Assembly (NCBI GenBank): GCA_003164925.1
Contig: PLRV01000037.1
Span: 74,145 to 134,330 of the forward strand
Source: Caulobacteraceae bacterium
GTDB taxonomy: Bacteria; Pseudomonadota; Alphaproteobacteria; Caulobacterales; Caulobacteraceae
Direction: 5' to 3'
DNA length: 60,186 nt
Part shown: positions 32,222 through 39,315 of the stretch, one piece after another
Numbering within the stretch: position 1 is the stretch's first letter
Layout of the letters: each line of letters begins with the position of its first letter
Program-made: the position numbers and the translations under genes
The notes under the pieces: generated by a model
What the model saw: only the letters and a program-made list of their open reading frames with translations
Database searches by the model: none
Told to the model about the DNA's origin: nothing

Positions 32222-34066
32222 TCACTGATCCTCGAGTTCGGCAAGCGCATCCTGGCGCCATGCGGCAGTAGGGCCATTGTCCCTCAGCGGAGCCAAGCTC
32301 TGACGAGCGTTGTCGGCATCGACACGCGCCTGCTCAAACCCTCGCACTAACAATACCCCACCGAGTTGAGTGGATGCAAAGAACACAAACACAATCCCCA
32401 TAATAAAGGCAAACTCGGATCCCTTTATTAAGGCGTGTTCAAATGAAGGTACGATTAAAAATCCCATTAATACGTAGCATATTATAAACAATGGCAAGCC
32501 GTCATCGCCTGACATACCAGATCCCATTATTGCCATAACATCTATTGATAGATAAAATATAAATGGGAGAAACAGGAACCATAAAAAAAATGTCCAAATA
32601 AACTGACTTCCCGGAATGAACCCCCGAAAATATCTTCCAATTTCCATATTGAACAACATTCGTCGACCCGGCGGATCTTCTTCTTTAGTTGCCTTGACGG
32701 AGATGGCGAATGGAAGACCAAGACTGGCCAAGAGCACACCGAAAACCATCAGGCTGCGCGCCAGCACTATCCCGACCGAAGCATGCTGACCGTCCCGCAG
32801 GACACCTTCATAAATTTCAATCTGCCCCTGGCGCTCTGCTTCCGCCTTCGCGGCGATATCAGGCCAACGCTCGGTTTCGAACCGGGTCTTCGTCGCGCGG
32901 ACGCAGCCCTGAAAGCTGTCCGTGTCGGCCGTTGAGAAGCAACCGCCGAATAGCGGATAGGCGGCCGGACGCTGAATTCCGTCCGACGCGGCCTGACTCA
33001 CACCGCTCAGAGAGATCCGCCCGACAACCTTCCCCGAGCGCCTTTCCACCATTACTTGGCCCGCGCCAAAGACCTGCTCTTCCAGCGGATTGACTGTTAG
33101 GACAAGGTCATCGCCGGTAATGCCCCTCAGGAAGTTCCCCACTGTGTTCGGTCGTGTGGACGCCAATGCACGAAGTCTCTGCAAAACGTCATCGCTATTG
33201 ATGTCACCGAGAGCACCGAAGGGCGTGAACGAGCCAGAATTACAGCCTATCGGAAGCAAATTCACCTTGGCGGCAGCAGCCGCTGCCAGCCATTCTCCGA
33301 TGCCCAATGGCTGGGGTTGCCCATCCGGCCCCACGACAAAGAAATCGGATTTATCTGGCGGGACATGCCCCACCATGATCACTGTCTGGCCTCGATAGAG
33401 GCGCAGGTCCGCAATCTTCTCATCGAGCGACGTTTCTCCTCTCACACCTGCGGCCAACTTCGAGAGCGGACCGACCCGGTCGATCATCGACCTCGGCAAT
33501 GAGCGCCTGTACCGGCCGGCTTCAGCTGAAGAGGTCTTGGCGTCATCGGCCATAGCCAAGGGGATGACCTTGAGACTGTCGATGTGGAAGGGCGCATTCA
33601 GCTGACTGTCGAGGCGGACGTGGGAGAAAGCGAGCAGGACCGCATCGTATGCCGCCACGCCTGTGGTGCGCACGCGGATAAATGGCAAGGTCGGGCCAAA
33701 GGGTGCCGTCTGCGATAGTGCGCCGTCATTGTCCCGGACGAAAGCGGCGGCGGCCTGCAAGGACTTGAATGCCGTGGGATCGGCAGTCTGAAAACTTTCA
33801 ACGTCCCGCCCAAACTCCTGCGTTTCAAATTCGGTGCGCTCGGCGGATGTGTCGGCCAGGGTCTCCGCGGCGGTGACTTCGGCCTCGTGTTCCGCAACCG
33901 CTTTCGCCGCGTTCTTGCCGGCTATCTCCCCTACGCCGGTTGCCGAGTGCTCAGCGGACTGTCCAAGCAGACCAAGCCACTGGGCATGAACCGACGCGCC
34001 AGGCCCCACCGCCAACGCGACGGCCAGTGACGCGATAGTCAGGAGCCGACCGACCGGGCGTCCCAT
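32222..34066 (-). CDS. Caspase-like-signature exported/membrane protein
   Basis: A 614-residue protein from ATG 34066. An N-terminal signal or anchor (LLTIASLAVALAVGPGASVHA) precedes a large extracytoplasmic region. In it, TVIMVGHVPP (His234) and NLLPIGCNSGSF (Cys275) have the spacing and strand context of the His-Cys dyad of caspase-like/CHAT peptidases. Then come about four transmembrane helices (about 433-455, 487-511, 523-547, 551-577) and an acidic tail. The fold call is motif-based. Its start overlaps the stop of the upstream two-helix membrane gene, so they form a coupled pair. The membrane-coding 3' part is AT-richer. Confidence 0.6.
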   Translation of the reverse strand: MGRPVGRLLTIASLAVALAVGPGASVHAQWLGLLGQSAEHSATGVGEIAGKNAAKAVAEHEAEVTAAETLADTSAERTEFETQEFGRDVESFQTADPTAFKSLQAAAAFVRDNDGALSQTAPFGPTLPFIRVRTTGVAAYDAVLLAFSHVRLDSQLNAPFHIDSLKVIPLAMADDAKTSSAEAGRYRRSLPRSMIDRVGPLSKLAAGVRGETSLDEKIADLRLYRGQTVIMVGHVPPDKSDFFVVGPDGQPQPLGIGEWLAAAAAAKVNLLPIGCNSGSFTPFGALGDINSDDVLQRLRALASTRPNTVGNFLRGITGDDLVLTVNPLEEQVFGAGQVMVERRSGKVVGRISLSGVSQAASDGIQRPAAYPLFGGCFSTADTDSFQGCVRATKTRFETERWPDIAAKAEAERQGQIEIYEGVLRDGQHASVGIVLARSLMVFGVLLASLGLPFAISVKATKEEDPPGRRMLFNMEIGRYFRGFIPGSQFIWTFFLWFLFLPFIFYLSIDVMAIMGSGMSGDDGLPLFIICYVLMGFLIVPSFEHALIKGSEFAFIMGIVFVFFASTQLGGVLLVRGFEQARVDADNARQSLAPLRDNGPTAAWRQDALAELEDQ

Positions 34067-34683
34067 CACACCGGCTTGAAGCTCGGCTGAAAGCCGACCT
34101 CATTCAGAATTTGAAACGCCTCACGAGCCAGGTCGTTGGCCTTCTCAATGGCCTTGTCGAGTTTAGCCTTTTCCTCAAGCGAGATTCGATCAAGGTCGGC
34201 GGATAGGGCCATAGCATCCCAGCAGAGCTTCTGGAGCTTGGCGAACGCCATGCTCATGGTCTGCCCGGAAATACCCTTCTGCAGCCATTTCGCAACAAGG
34301 GGTGCCGCAGTCCCGGCAAACCCGGCGGTTCCCAATGCCAGGACGAGGTATGGCCTGTGCTGCACTGCCGAGGCCGCCATCACCCCACTGGAGGCCAACA
34401 GGGCTAAGATCCGGCCGCATACGTCCAAACCCGATCCAGCATGGAGCTTTCGCCCGACATCAGCGATCGCCGCTGCGGTCACCTCGCCCACGCTGTTGAG
34501 CATAATGCGGGCAGCGTCCAGCCTTGCTTCCGTCCCTTGCTGGGCTCTTCCCAGAGTCACGCCCTTCGATTTCAGGACCGTAGAGGCTTCTGGGTGGCGC
34601 TGACGCACCTCTTGCAGCTTTTCAGGTTCGTAGGTCTCCAGGAAACTGACAATGTCCGGTATCGGAGCTGTCATCTCACCCAC
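34066..34683 (-). CDS. Two-helix membrane partner of the caspase-like protein
   Basis: About 202-205 residues. The start is GTG 34683 or ATG 34674, which has a nearby GGGTGAG. The N-terminal helical soluble part (about 1-85; SVGEVTAAAIADVGRKLHAG) precedes two hydrophobic helices (about 88-105, 112-135). A charged coiled coil follows (EEKAKLDKAIEKANDLA) and the protein ends QPSFKPV. Its stop overlaps the start of the caspase-like gene (TGATG), a sign of translational coupling. It may anchor, sense for, or restrain that protein. No family is recognised. Confidence 0.65.
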   Translation of the reverse strand: MGEMTAPIPDIVSFLETYEPEKLQEVRQRHPEASTVLKSKGVTLGRAQQGTEARLDAARIMLNSVGEVTAAAIADVGRKLHAGSGLDVCGRILALLASSGVMAASAVQHRPYLVLALGTAGFAGTAAPLVAKWLQKGISGQTMSMAFAKLQKLCWDAMALSADLDRISLEEKAKLDKAIEKANDLAREAFQILNEVGFQPSFKPV

Positions 34684-34971
34684 TGCCTTTCCTGAACGGC
34701 TCTACCTAGGCCGAAGGATGTGTCCACCCGATTGACACGCCCGACTGCCAGCGGCCGGAGCCAGCGGAACACCACTCAAAGCCTCGGAAAGCTGGACCCA
34801 ATCGCCCCCTGATCGCAAGCTTCTCGGCGATGTCTCACGATCCTCGACCAGGAACTGGTCAATATCGGCTTCCGGCGCTGCTGCTCGCTGCGTATCGGTC
34901 GCTTTGGCGTTCATGCGGGCAGTAGACACACCCGCCGGCGGCCTGACGGTGGAGAGCACGGAGGGAAAGCG

Positions 34972-35340
34972 ATGACTGATCAAGACCAGGCCGAATGGAA
35001 GCAGCGACGCGAGGTCGAAGAGTTTATCCGCCGCCTGCCGCTTATTCCGGGCGTCCCGCTGGTCCTGACCGCTATGCGGCCCGACGTGTTGAAAAAGAAA
35101 AGCGCGGCGGAGATCGGCACGCTCATTGTCGCCGAACGGGAGCGGCGCGGAGCTTCGCTTGCCGAAGCTGCCAAATGTCTTGGTGTTTCCGAACTCGCCC
35201 TCGCGGCGTGGGAAAGCGGCGCACAGCGGCCCGAGGGTGAGGATATGTTCAAGCTCGGCAGCTTCTTGGGGAAAGGTCTCGCGGCCCGGAAGCGGCCCCC
35301 TTCGCCCTCGACCCGCGCCAGAACCTTTCGGGTCGAATGA
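34972..35340 (+). CDS. HTH-domain protein, Xre-like
   Basis: A 122-residue protein. An N-terminal helical region is followed by a clear HTH at about 52-90 (LIVAERERRGASLAEAAKCL, GVSELALAAWESGAQRPEG), then a basic Pro-rich tail. A GGAGGG lies 6-11 bases before ATG 34972. It is divergent from the caspase-like operon, so it may regulate that pair. The 288-bp gap between them would hold both promoters; I saw no strong operator there. Confidence 0.65.
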   Translation: MTDQDQAEWKQRREVEEFIRRLPLIPGVPLVLTAMRPDVLKKKSAAEIGTLIVAERERRGASLAEAAKCLGVSELALAAWESGAQRPEGEDMFKLGSFLGKGLAARKRPPSPSTRARTFRVE

Positions 35341-35408
35341 CCGGTTGAGGTGGCGTTGCGCTGAATAGCGCTTTCGATCCCAGACCCAGTCGTTCGAAAC
35401 ATCCGATT

Positions 35409-35798
35409 TCACGCCGGCTGAGTGTCCAACGCCCGCTGGACTCCTTGGGGGTCACCGGCAATCGCCCTCAAATAAGCCCGCGCCGGCTGGTCGGGCTGAG
35501 CACGGCCCTGCTCCCAATCTCGTAGCGTCCCAAGCGGAATGTGATACCGAGCCGCGAATTCTTCCTGGGTTAGCTGCAGCGCGCGGCGAATGACCTTGGC
35601 GCGCGGCACAGCTTTCATGCGCTGGAAGTCTTCAGCCGTCAGCGGCTGAGCGTCAGGGTCGCTGAGCGCCGCCGCGTGCACCTCTGCATCGGTCATGGGC
35701 CGAACAGGCCGCTTTTCCATAACGTCCTCGCGGCCATCGGGGTGGACCTGGACGAGCTGGCCGTCACTCTTGCGAATTCTGGAGGTAATAATTGTCAT
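35409..35798 (-). CDS. brnA: BrnA-like antitoxin, intact
   Basis: A 129-residue protein from ATG 35798. The N-terminal segment is followed by RPMTDAEVHAAALSDPDAQPL, then a C-terminal Xre-like HTH (about 75-115; LTQEEFAARYHIPLGTLRDWEQG). BrnA binds BrnT and represses the operon. Its ATG lies inside the normal BrnT 3' end, as usual in this family. Because of a frameshift in brnT, the brnT start now reads straight into this frame, giving one 214-residue open frame (35409-36053). Whether a fusion or a separate antitoxin is made is not known. Confidence 0.8.
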   Translation of the reverse strand: MTIITSRIRKSDGQLVQVHPDGREDVMEKRPVRPMTDAEVHAAALSDPDAQPLTAEDFQRMKAVPRAKVIRRALQLTQEEFAARYHIPLGTLRDWEQGRAQPDQPARAYLRAIAGDPQGVQRALDTQPA

Positions 35799-36053
35799 GT
35801 TCGCGCTTCGTCGCCCTGCGGGCTGAAATGATGCGGAGGCTCTCTCCGTGCTGTACACGACGGTCAGGAGCGAGCCGCCTCCCATCCCGGTGATCAGGAA
35901 TCGGTCCTCGCCATAGTCGGCGCTGCGAGGATCGGCTTGTTCAATGCCGAAGGGATCGTTGAACACCTCAATGGCGACCGGGAAATCAACCCCGTGTTTG
36001 AGGTAGTTGGCCTCGGCCTTGTCCTCATCCCATTCGAACACGTCACCGCTCAT
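35764..36053 (-). pseudogene. brnT: BrnT-like ribonuclease toxin, frameshifted
   Basis: The N-terminal BrnT sequence (FEWDEDKAEANYLKHGVDF, then DYGEDRFLITGMG and LLTVVYS) is in frame from ATG 36053. The expected C-terminus (ESLRIISARRATKREHDNYY) is in another frame and stops at 35764-35766. The switch is in the dinucleotide tract GAGAGAG at about 35840-35848. Removing one GA unit restores a 95-residue BrnT of normal length, so a 2-base insertion explains it. BrnT cuts mRNA; as it stands the toxin is broken or fused to BrnA. Confidence 0.8.
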
Positions 36054-36242
36054 AGATACGGGCTGCCAGTAGCGCTGTCAACTACCCAGCGAATCGCTGG
36101 GCATTTGGAGAGGGTAGCCCATCGTGCCAGCGTCAGCTCGCGACGGTCGGGGTTGCGACCGTCGCGCAAAGCGTGAATGCTGGTGCGATGGGCCATGGCT
36201 GAGGCGGATTTGGAAGCGGCGCTGTGCGCCGCTGACAGCAAT

Positions 36243-36361
36243 GTGCCGGCGCTCCTTCCCGCCTGCGCGGGATGAGCGCTTCGGAGGGTGTCGCCCCGAC
36301 ACCCCGCGACTTCGTCGCCAACCTTCGGACGTGACCCGGCACGGACGACGCATTCCCCCGC
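36243..36361. repeat. Direct repeat copy A, left of Fic gene
   Basis: About 118 bp, closely similar to 37720-37836 in the same direction. Both copies hold hairpins CCCGC/GCGGG and GGGTGTCG/CGACACCC, and the shared tail GTGACCCGGCACGGACGACG. Confidence 0.85.
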
Positions 36362-36391
36362 CCGGCCAAGACGGGCAGACGCATCCGCCCG

Positions 36392-36419
36392 TTTAACATG
36401 CTGGGCACTTCATGTTAAA
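36392..36419. promoter_or_regulatory. Inverted repeat upstream of Fic gene
   Basis: A perfect 9-bp inverted repeat TTTAACATG (36392-36400) / CATGTTAAA (36411-36419), 10-base spacer, ending 33 bases before the GTG start. It is a likely operator. Confidence 0.55.
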
Positions 36420-36452
36420 AAGTTCCAGATTCGCGAACATGAGGGCGGGCAC

Positions 36453-37547
36453 GTGTTAAAGCCGACCTATCAACTGCCGGCTTTGCCGCCGCCGGGTGAG
36501 CTCGAAACACCCGCCGTGCTGCGCGAGCTGACCCGTGCCCATCGGCACCTGGCCGAACTCAAGGGGCGGGCGGCCAGCATCCCTAACCAATCCATTCTGA
36601 TCGATACGCTATCTCTGCAAGAGGCGAAGGCCAGTTCGGAAATCGAGAATATCGTCACCACCCAGGACGAGTTGTTCCAAGCTAGTCTATTTCTTGATGG
36701 CCCCGGCTCGCCGGCCGCCAAGGAAGTGGCAAGCTACCGGGACGCCCTAAAATGCGGGTTCGACAGCCTGGGCCAGAACCACGGCCTGCTGACCAACAAT
36801 GCAATCATCGAGATGTTTCGCGTCCTCAAGCGCACCACCGAGGGATTTCGTGCGACTCCGGGAACGGCCCTCAAGAACGAGGCGACCGGGGCGCTCGTCT
36901 ATGTCCCACCGCAAGATCAGGGCGAGATCATCGCCCACATGACCGCCCTCGAACGCTTCATCAACGACGACGACGCGAGCCCTCTGGACCCCTTGGTCAA
37001 GATGGCACTGATCCACCATCAGTTCGAAAGCATTCACCCGTTTTCGGACGGCAACGGCCGGATCGGACGCATCATCAACGTCCTTTACCTGACCCGCGTT
37101 GGCCTTCTGGACATCCCCATCCTCTACCTCAGCCGCTACATCACCACGCACAAGCCCGACTACTACCGCCTGCTCCAGACGGTGCGCGACGACGATGCGT
37201 GGGAATCCTGGCTGCTCTACATCCTGCGTGCGGTGTCCGAGACATCGCAGCAGACGCTTGAACTGATCGAGGGCATGCGCATGCTCATGGCCGACTACAA
37301 GCGGCGGCTGCGCGCCCATCCTTCGGTCCGATATTCCCAGGACCTGCTCAACAACCTGTTCCGCCACCCCTACACGCGGATCGAGTTTCTGCAGGCCGAC
37401 CTCGGCGTCACGCGCCAGACGGCGGCGAAATATCTCGACCAACTCGCCGCCGCGGGCTTCGTCGAGAAGCACCAGCACGGGCGCAACAACTACTATATCA
37501 ACGCGCCGCTGGTCGCCCTGCTCATGCATGTTTCGCAGGGCCAGTGA
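36453..37547 (+). CDS. Fic-family AMPylase, class II (self-inhibited)
   Basis: A 364-residue Fic protein; the family usually transfers AMP from ATP to a target protein. The N-terminal inhibitory motif is SSEIEN (about residues 66-71, pattern [S/T]xxxE[G/N]) within NQSILIDTLSLQEAKASSEI. The catalytic motif is HPFSDGNGRIGR (about 195-206) with the catalytic His first. A C-terminal winged-helix region (FLQADLGVTRQTAAKYLDQL, about 310-345) fits this subfamily. GTG 36453 has GAGG upstream and gives the usual family N-terminus. It lies between two 118-bp direct repeats. It may act as a regulator or stress toxin. Confidence 0.93.
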   Translation: MLKPTYQLPALPPPGELETPAVLRELTRAHRHLAELKGRAASIPNQSILIDTLSLQEAKASSEIENIVTTQDELFQASLFLDGPGSPAAKEVASYRDALKCGFDSLGQNHGLLTNNAIIEMFRVLKRTTEGFRATPGTALKNEATGALVYVPPQDQGEIIAHMTALERFINDDDASPLDPLVKMALIHHQFESIHPFSDGNGRIGRIINVLYLTRVGLLDIPILYLSRYITTHKPDYYRLLQTVRDDDAWESWLLYILRAVSETSQQTLELIEGMRMLMADYKRRLRAHPSVRYSQDLLNNLFRHPYTRIEFLQADLGVTRQTAAKYLDQLAAAGFVEKHQHGRNNYYINAPLVALLMHVSQGQ

Positions 37548-37719
37548 CGCAAGCCTTGCCGGCAGAGACGCAGGGATTTTAGGGGGAGATGTCGTTAACG
37601 CGCTGCGCGCTCGTGAGCCTTGCGTAGCGGGGCTTCGAGCGGCTCAAGCGGTGCGACCTCTTCGTACTGCAGGCGTGGCGAGAAGGAAATGAGCCGCCCT
37701 GGCGGCGAGATAAATTAGG

Positions 37720-37836
37720 TGCGGGCGCTCATTCCCGCCTGCGCGGGATGAGCGCCTTCGGAGGGTGTCGCCCCGACACCCCGCGGCTCTGCCGCCATTC
37801 GGATGTGACCCGGCACGGACGACGCATTCCCCCCGC
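37720..37836. repeat. Direct repeat copy B, right of Fic gene
   Basis: The second copy of the repeat at 36243-36361. Its right end runs into the left arm of the large inverted-repeat structure at 37830. Confidence 0.85.
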
Positions 37837-38093
37837 AACCGTCGGCCCCGCTGTCCGCCCGCAAAGAGCGGCGGTATCTACGCCGCGATGAGTGGCTGCG
37901 GCAGCGAGGGAGCGAAGCGCCCGACTTCGACCGTTTTGGGGTGAGCGGCGTGCTGTCGAAAGACCCGCGAACCCCCGAAGAAGGCGCGCTATCTAGCGCG
38001 CCTTCGGAGCCCGGACGGAGGGGCTGGCGCTCCAGGCCCCAACGTACAGGGAAAACGGTCGAAGTCGGGCGGTTAGCCCGACGGTTGCGGGGG
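37830..38093. other. Nested inverted-repeat structure, candidate structured RNA or DNA site
   Basis: A 264-nt noncoding stretch closed by long perfect stems. The 16-bp stem is 37830-37845 with 38078-38093. Nested inside is a 19-bp stem, 37919-37937 with 38052-38070. Inside that are a 12-bp palindromic stem (37980-37991 with 37994-38005), a GTC-GAAA-GAC GNRA hairpin (37955-37964), GGGGT/ACCCC (37938-37942 with 37971-37975) and GGGGCTGG/CCAGGCCCC (38020-38040). An alternative hairpin GTCGGGC/GCCCGAC (38064-38082) would compete with both long stems. No open frame explains it. It lies between the Fic gene and attR. Confidence 0.8.
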
Positions 38094-38098
38094 TATGA

Positions 38099-38195
38099 AA
38101 GCCGTTGTGGGACAACGGCTAATGGCCTTCCGGGGAAAGGCCATACCCCGCCAATTCATAGTTGGCGGGGTGCTTGGCGGGCTCTCGGCCGCCCC
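38099..38195. other. Run of four further hairpins next to attR
   Basis: Consecutive stems GCCGTTGT/ACAACGGC (38101-38119), ATGGCCTT/AAGGCCAT (about 38122-38143), ACCCCGCCAA/TTGGCGGGGT (about 38145-38171) and GGCGG/CCGCC (about 38176-38193). They continue the structured region and stand 130 bases before attR. Such clusters occur at transfer or replication origins and in structured RNAs. Confidence 0.75.
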
Positions 38196-38322
38196 ACGAA
38201 GAAAAAAGTGCGGGTGGCCGAAAAAGTCTGCATTTTAGGGCAAAAAGCACACACACCCTCACGCACTCACACTTTTTCAAAAAGTCTTATGTGTATATTC
38301 AATGACTTATAAGGATTGAGCG

Positions 38323-38373
38323 CAGACTACGAATCTGAGGGTCGGACGTTCGAATCGTTCCGGGCGCGCCAAA
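38323..38373 (+). repeat. attR: 51-bp copy of tRNA-Arg 3' half
   Basis: Identical to 2118-2168. It lacks the tRNA 5' half and is not a functional tRNA. It marks the right end of the island. Confidence 0.95.
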
Positions 38374-38769
38374 TTTTCCAAACCTTTCCAACGCGTTGCG
38401 AGGTTGCGGAGACAGTTTTCCAGTCTCTCTCTGACGCTCAACTGTGACCACTGCTGTGTCCACCATCCCTTATCATGATGGAGGGTCCACGACGCAGAGC
38501 AGCGGCACGCGTCACGATGACGGCTTTCCGCCGGGATGCCAGCGCGCAGAACGACCCTGACCGGCGCTCGCTGGCGTCCGGCGGCTGGTCGATAGATGGT
38601 TCTTGGGACCCCGCCTTTTGATCTTGATCCGGCGTTTATCCTGTCGCCCCGAAAGCCGCATCGAACCTTTATGGCTTTTGGGCGTGTACTAACGATCCGG
38701 ACTAGCGCGCACGTCGGTCCTTGGCGCCGCGCCTATTTCAGGCGCCGCCGTTATTTGGGTCCTTGGCCA
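38374..38769. other. Intergenic, right of the island
   Basis: About 400 bp of chromosomal DNA without a convincing gene. The open frame upstream of 38770 has no clear start. Confidence 0.4.
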
Positions 38770-39030
38770 ATGCAGCAATCATTGAAACCCGCCGGTATCC
38801 TCCACTCGCTTCGCAGCGGTGATCCGCAAGCCGAGAGGAACGATCCTGATGCATTGTACGTATGGGCTGGCGTAACCGGCCCAATGCGGGGCGGCTGGGA
38901 AGCCTATAGAGCAAGCCCGCACTCCACGTCACTGTATCCGGAAATCGATTGGGTCGTCGCCATAGGCGCGACCGTCGAGGAAGCATACAGTCTCGGTATC
39001 TCGAGGGTGTACGTGATCGACAATGTCTAA
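38770..39030 (+). CDS. Small hypothetical protein
   Basis: An 86-residue protein from ATG 38770, with an alternation of ordered segments (DALYVWAGVTGPMRGGWEAY and IDWVVAIGATVEEAYSLG). It looks like a small alpha/beta domain. No family is recognised. The frame continues upstream to 38596, but the extra residues are Arg-rich and unprotein-like. It stands alone between attR and kdpA. Confidence 0.45.
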   Translation: MQQSLKPAGILHSLRSGDPQAERNDPDALYVWAGVTGPMRGGWEAYRASPHSTSLYPEIDWVVAIGATVEEAYSLGISRVYVIDNV

Positions 39031-39315
39031 CACCCCAACGCATGGCTAGGTTTGCGGCCGCATCGAGGACGCGCACAAGCGGCTCGCTGCGATTGGATTT
39101 ACGCCCAATGGCGTGGAAGGCGATCGTCTCGGCTGAGCGACATTCGCCGTAGCGGACGGGCGGCGCTCACAATTTCGGTTCGGGCATTGGCTGCTCCACG
39201 CCGCCCTGTGGGTCATCGGGATGCTCAATGAGCCTGTGCGCCCAAGCGTCATGTTGCGCCGGCTGCCTTCCCGTGCCGAAACTGACCGTTATTGGTTCAT
39301 CCTGGGGGCGACCGC

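Larger units (their letters stand above)
2118..38373. mobile_element. tRNA-Arg-integrated genomic island, about 36.3 kb
   Basis: The segment lies between two perfect 51-bp direct repeats (2118-2168 and 38323-38373) made of the tRNA-Arg 3' half. A tyrosine recombinase gene starts 115 bp inside the left repeat. Accessory genes fill it: recombinases, HerA/VirD4-like ATPases, ArdC-type antirestriction, toxin-antitoxin genes and phage-type repressors. The genes outside are ordinary chromosomal ones. There are transfer-like ATPases and a replication-relaxation protein but no recognisable mating-pore genes, so it is better called an integrative mobilizable-type island than a full ICE. Confidence 0.93.

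Noticed and set aside
34702-35412. Minus-strand 236-codon open frame
   Set aside because: Antisense of the HTH gene at 34972-35340, low-complexity Arg-rich.
36288-36452. N-terminal extension of the Fic protein
   Set aside because: The extension crosses a direct repeat and an inverted-repeat operator and does not resemble the family N-terminus.
37830-38195. Retron, group II intron or integron attC as explanation of the hairpin region
   Set aside because: No reverse transcriptase, intron-encoded protein or integron integrase in the island, and no intron domain V/VI pattern seen.
38320-38373. Second tRNA-Arg gene
   Set aside because: Only the 3' 51 bases are present; the D arm and acceptor 5' strand are missing, so it is attR.
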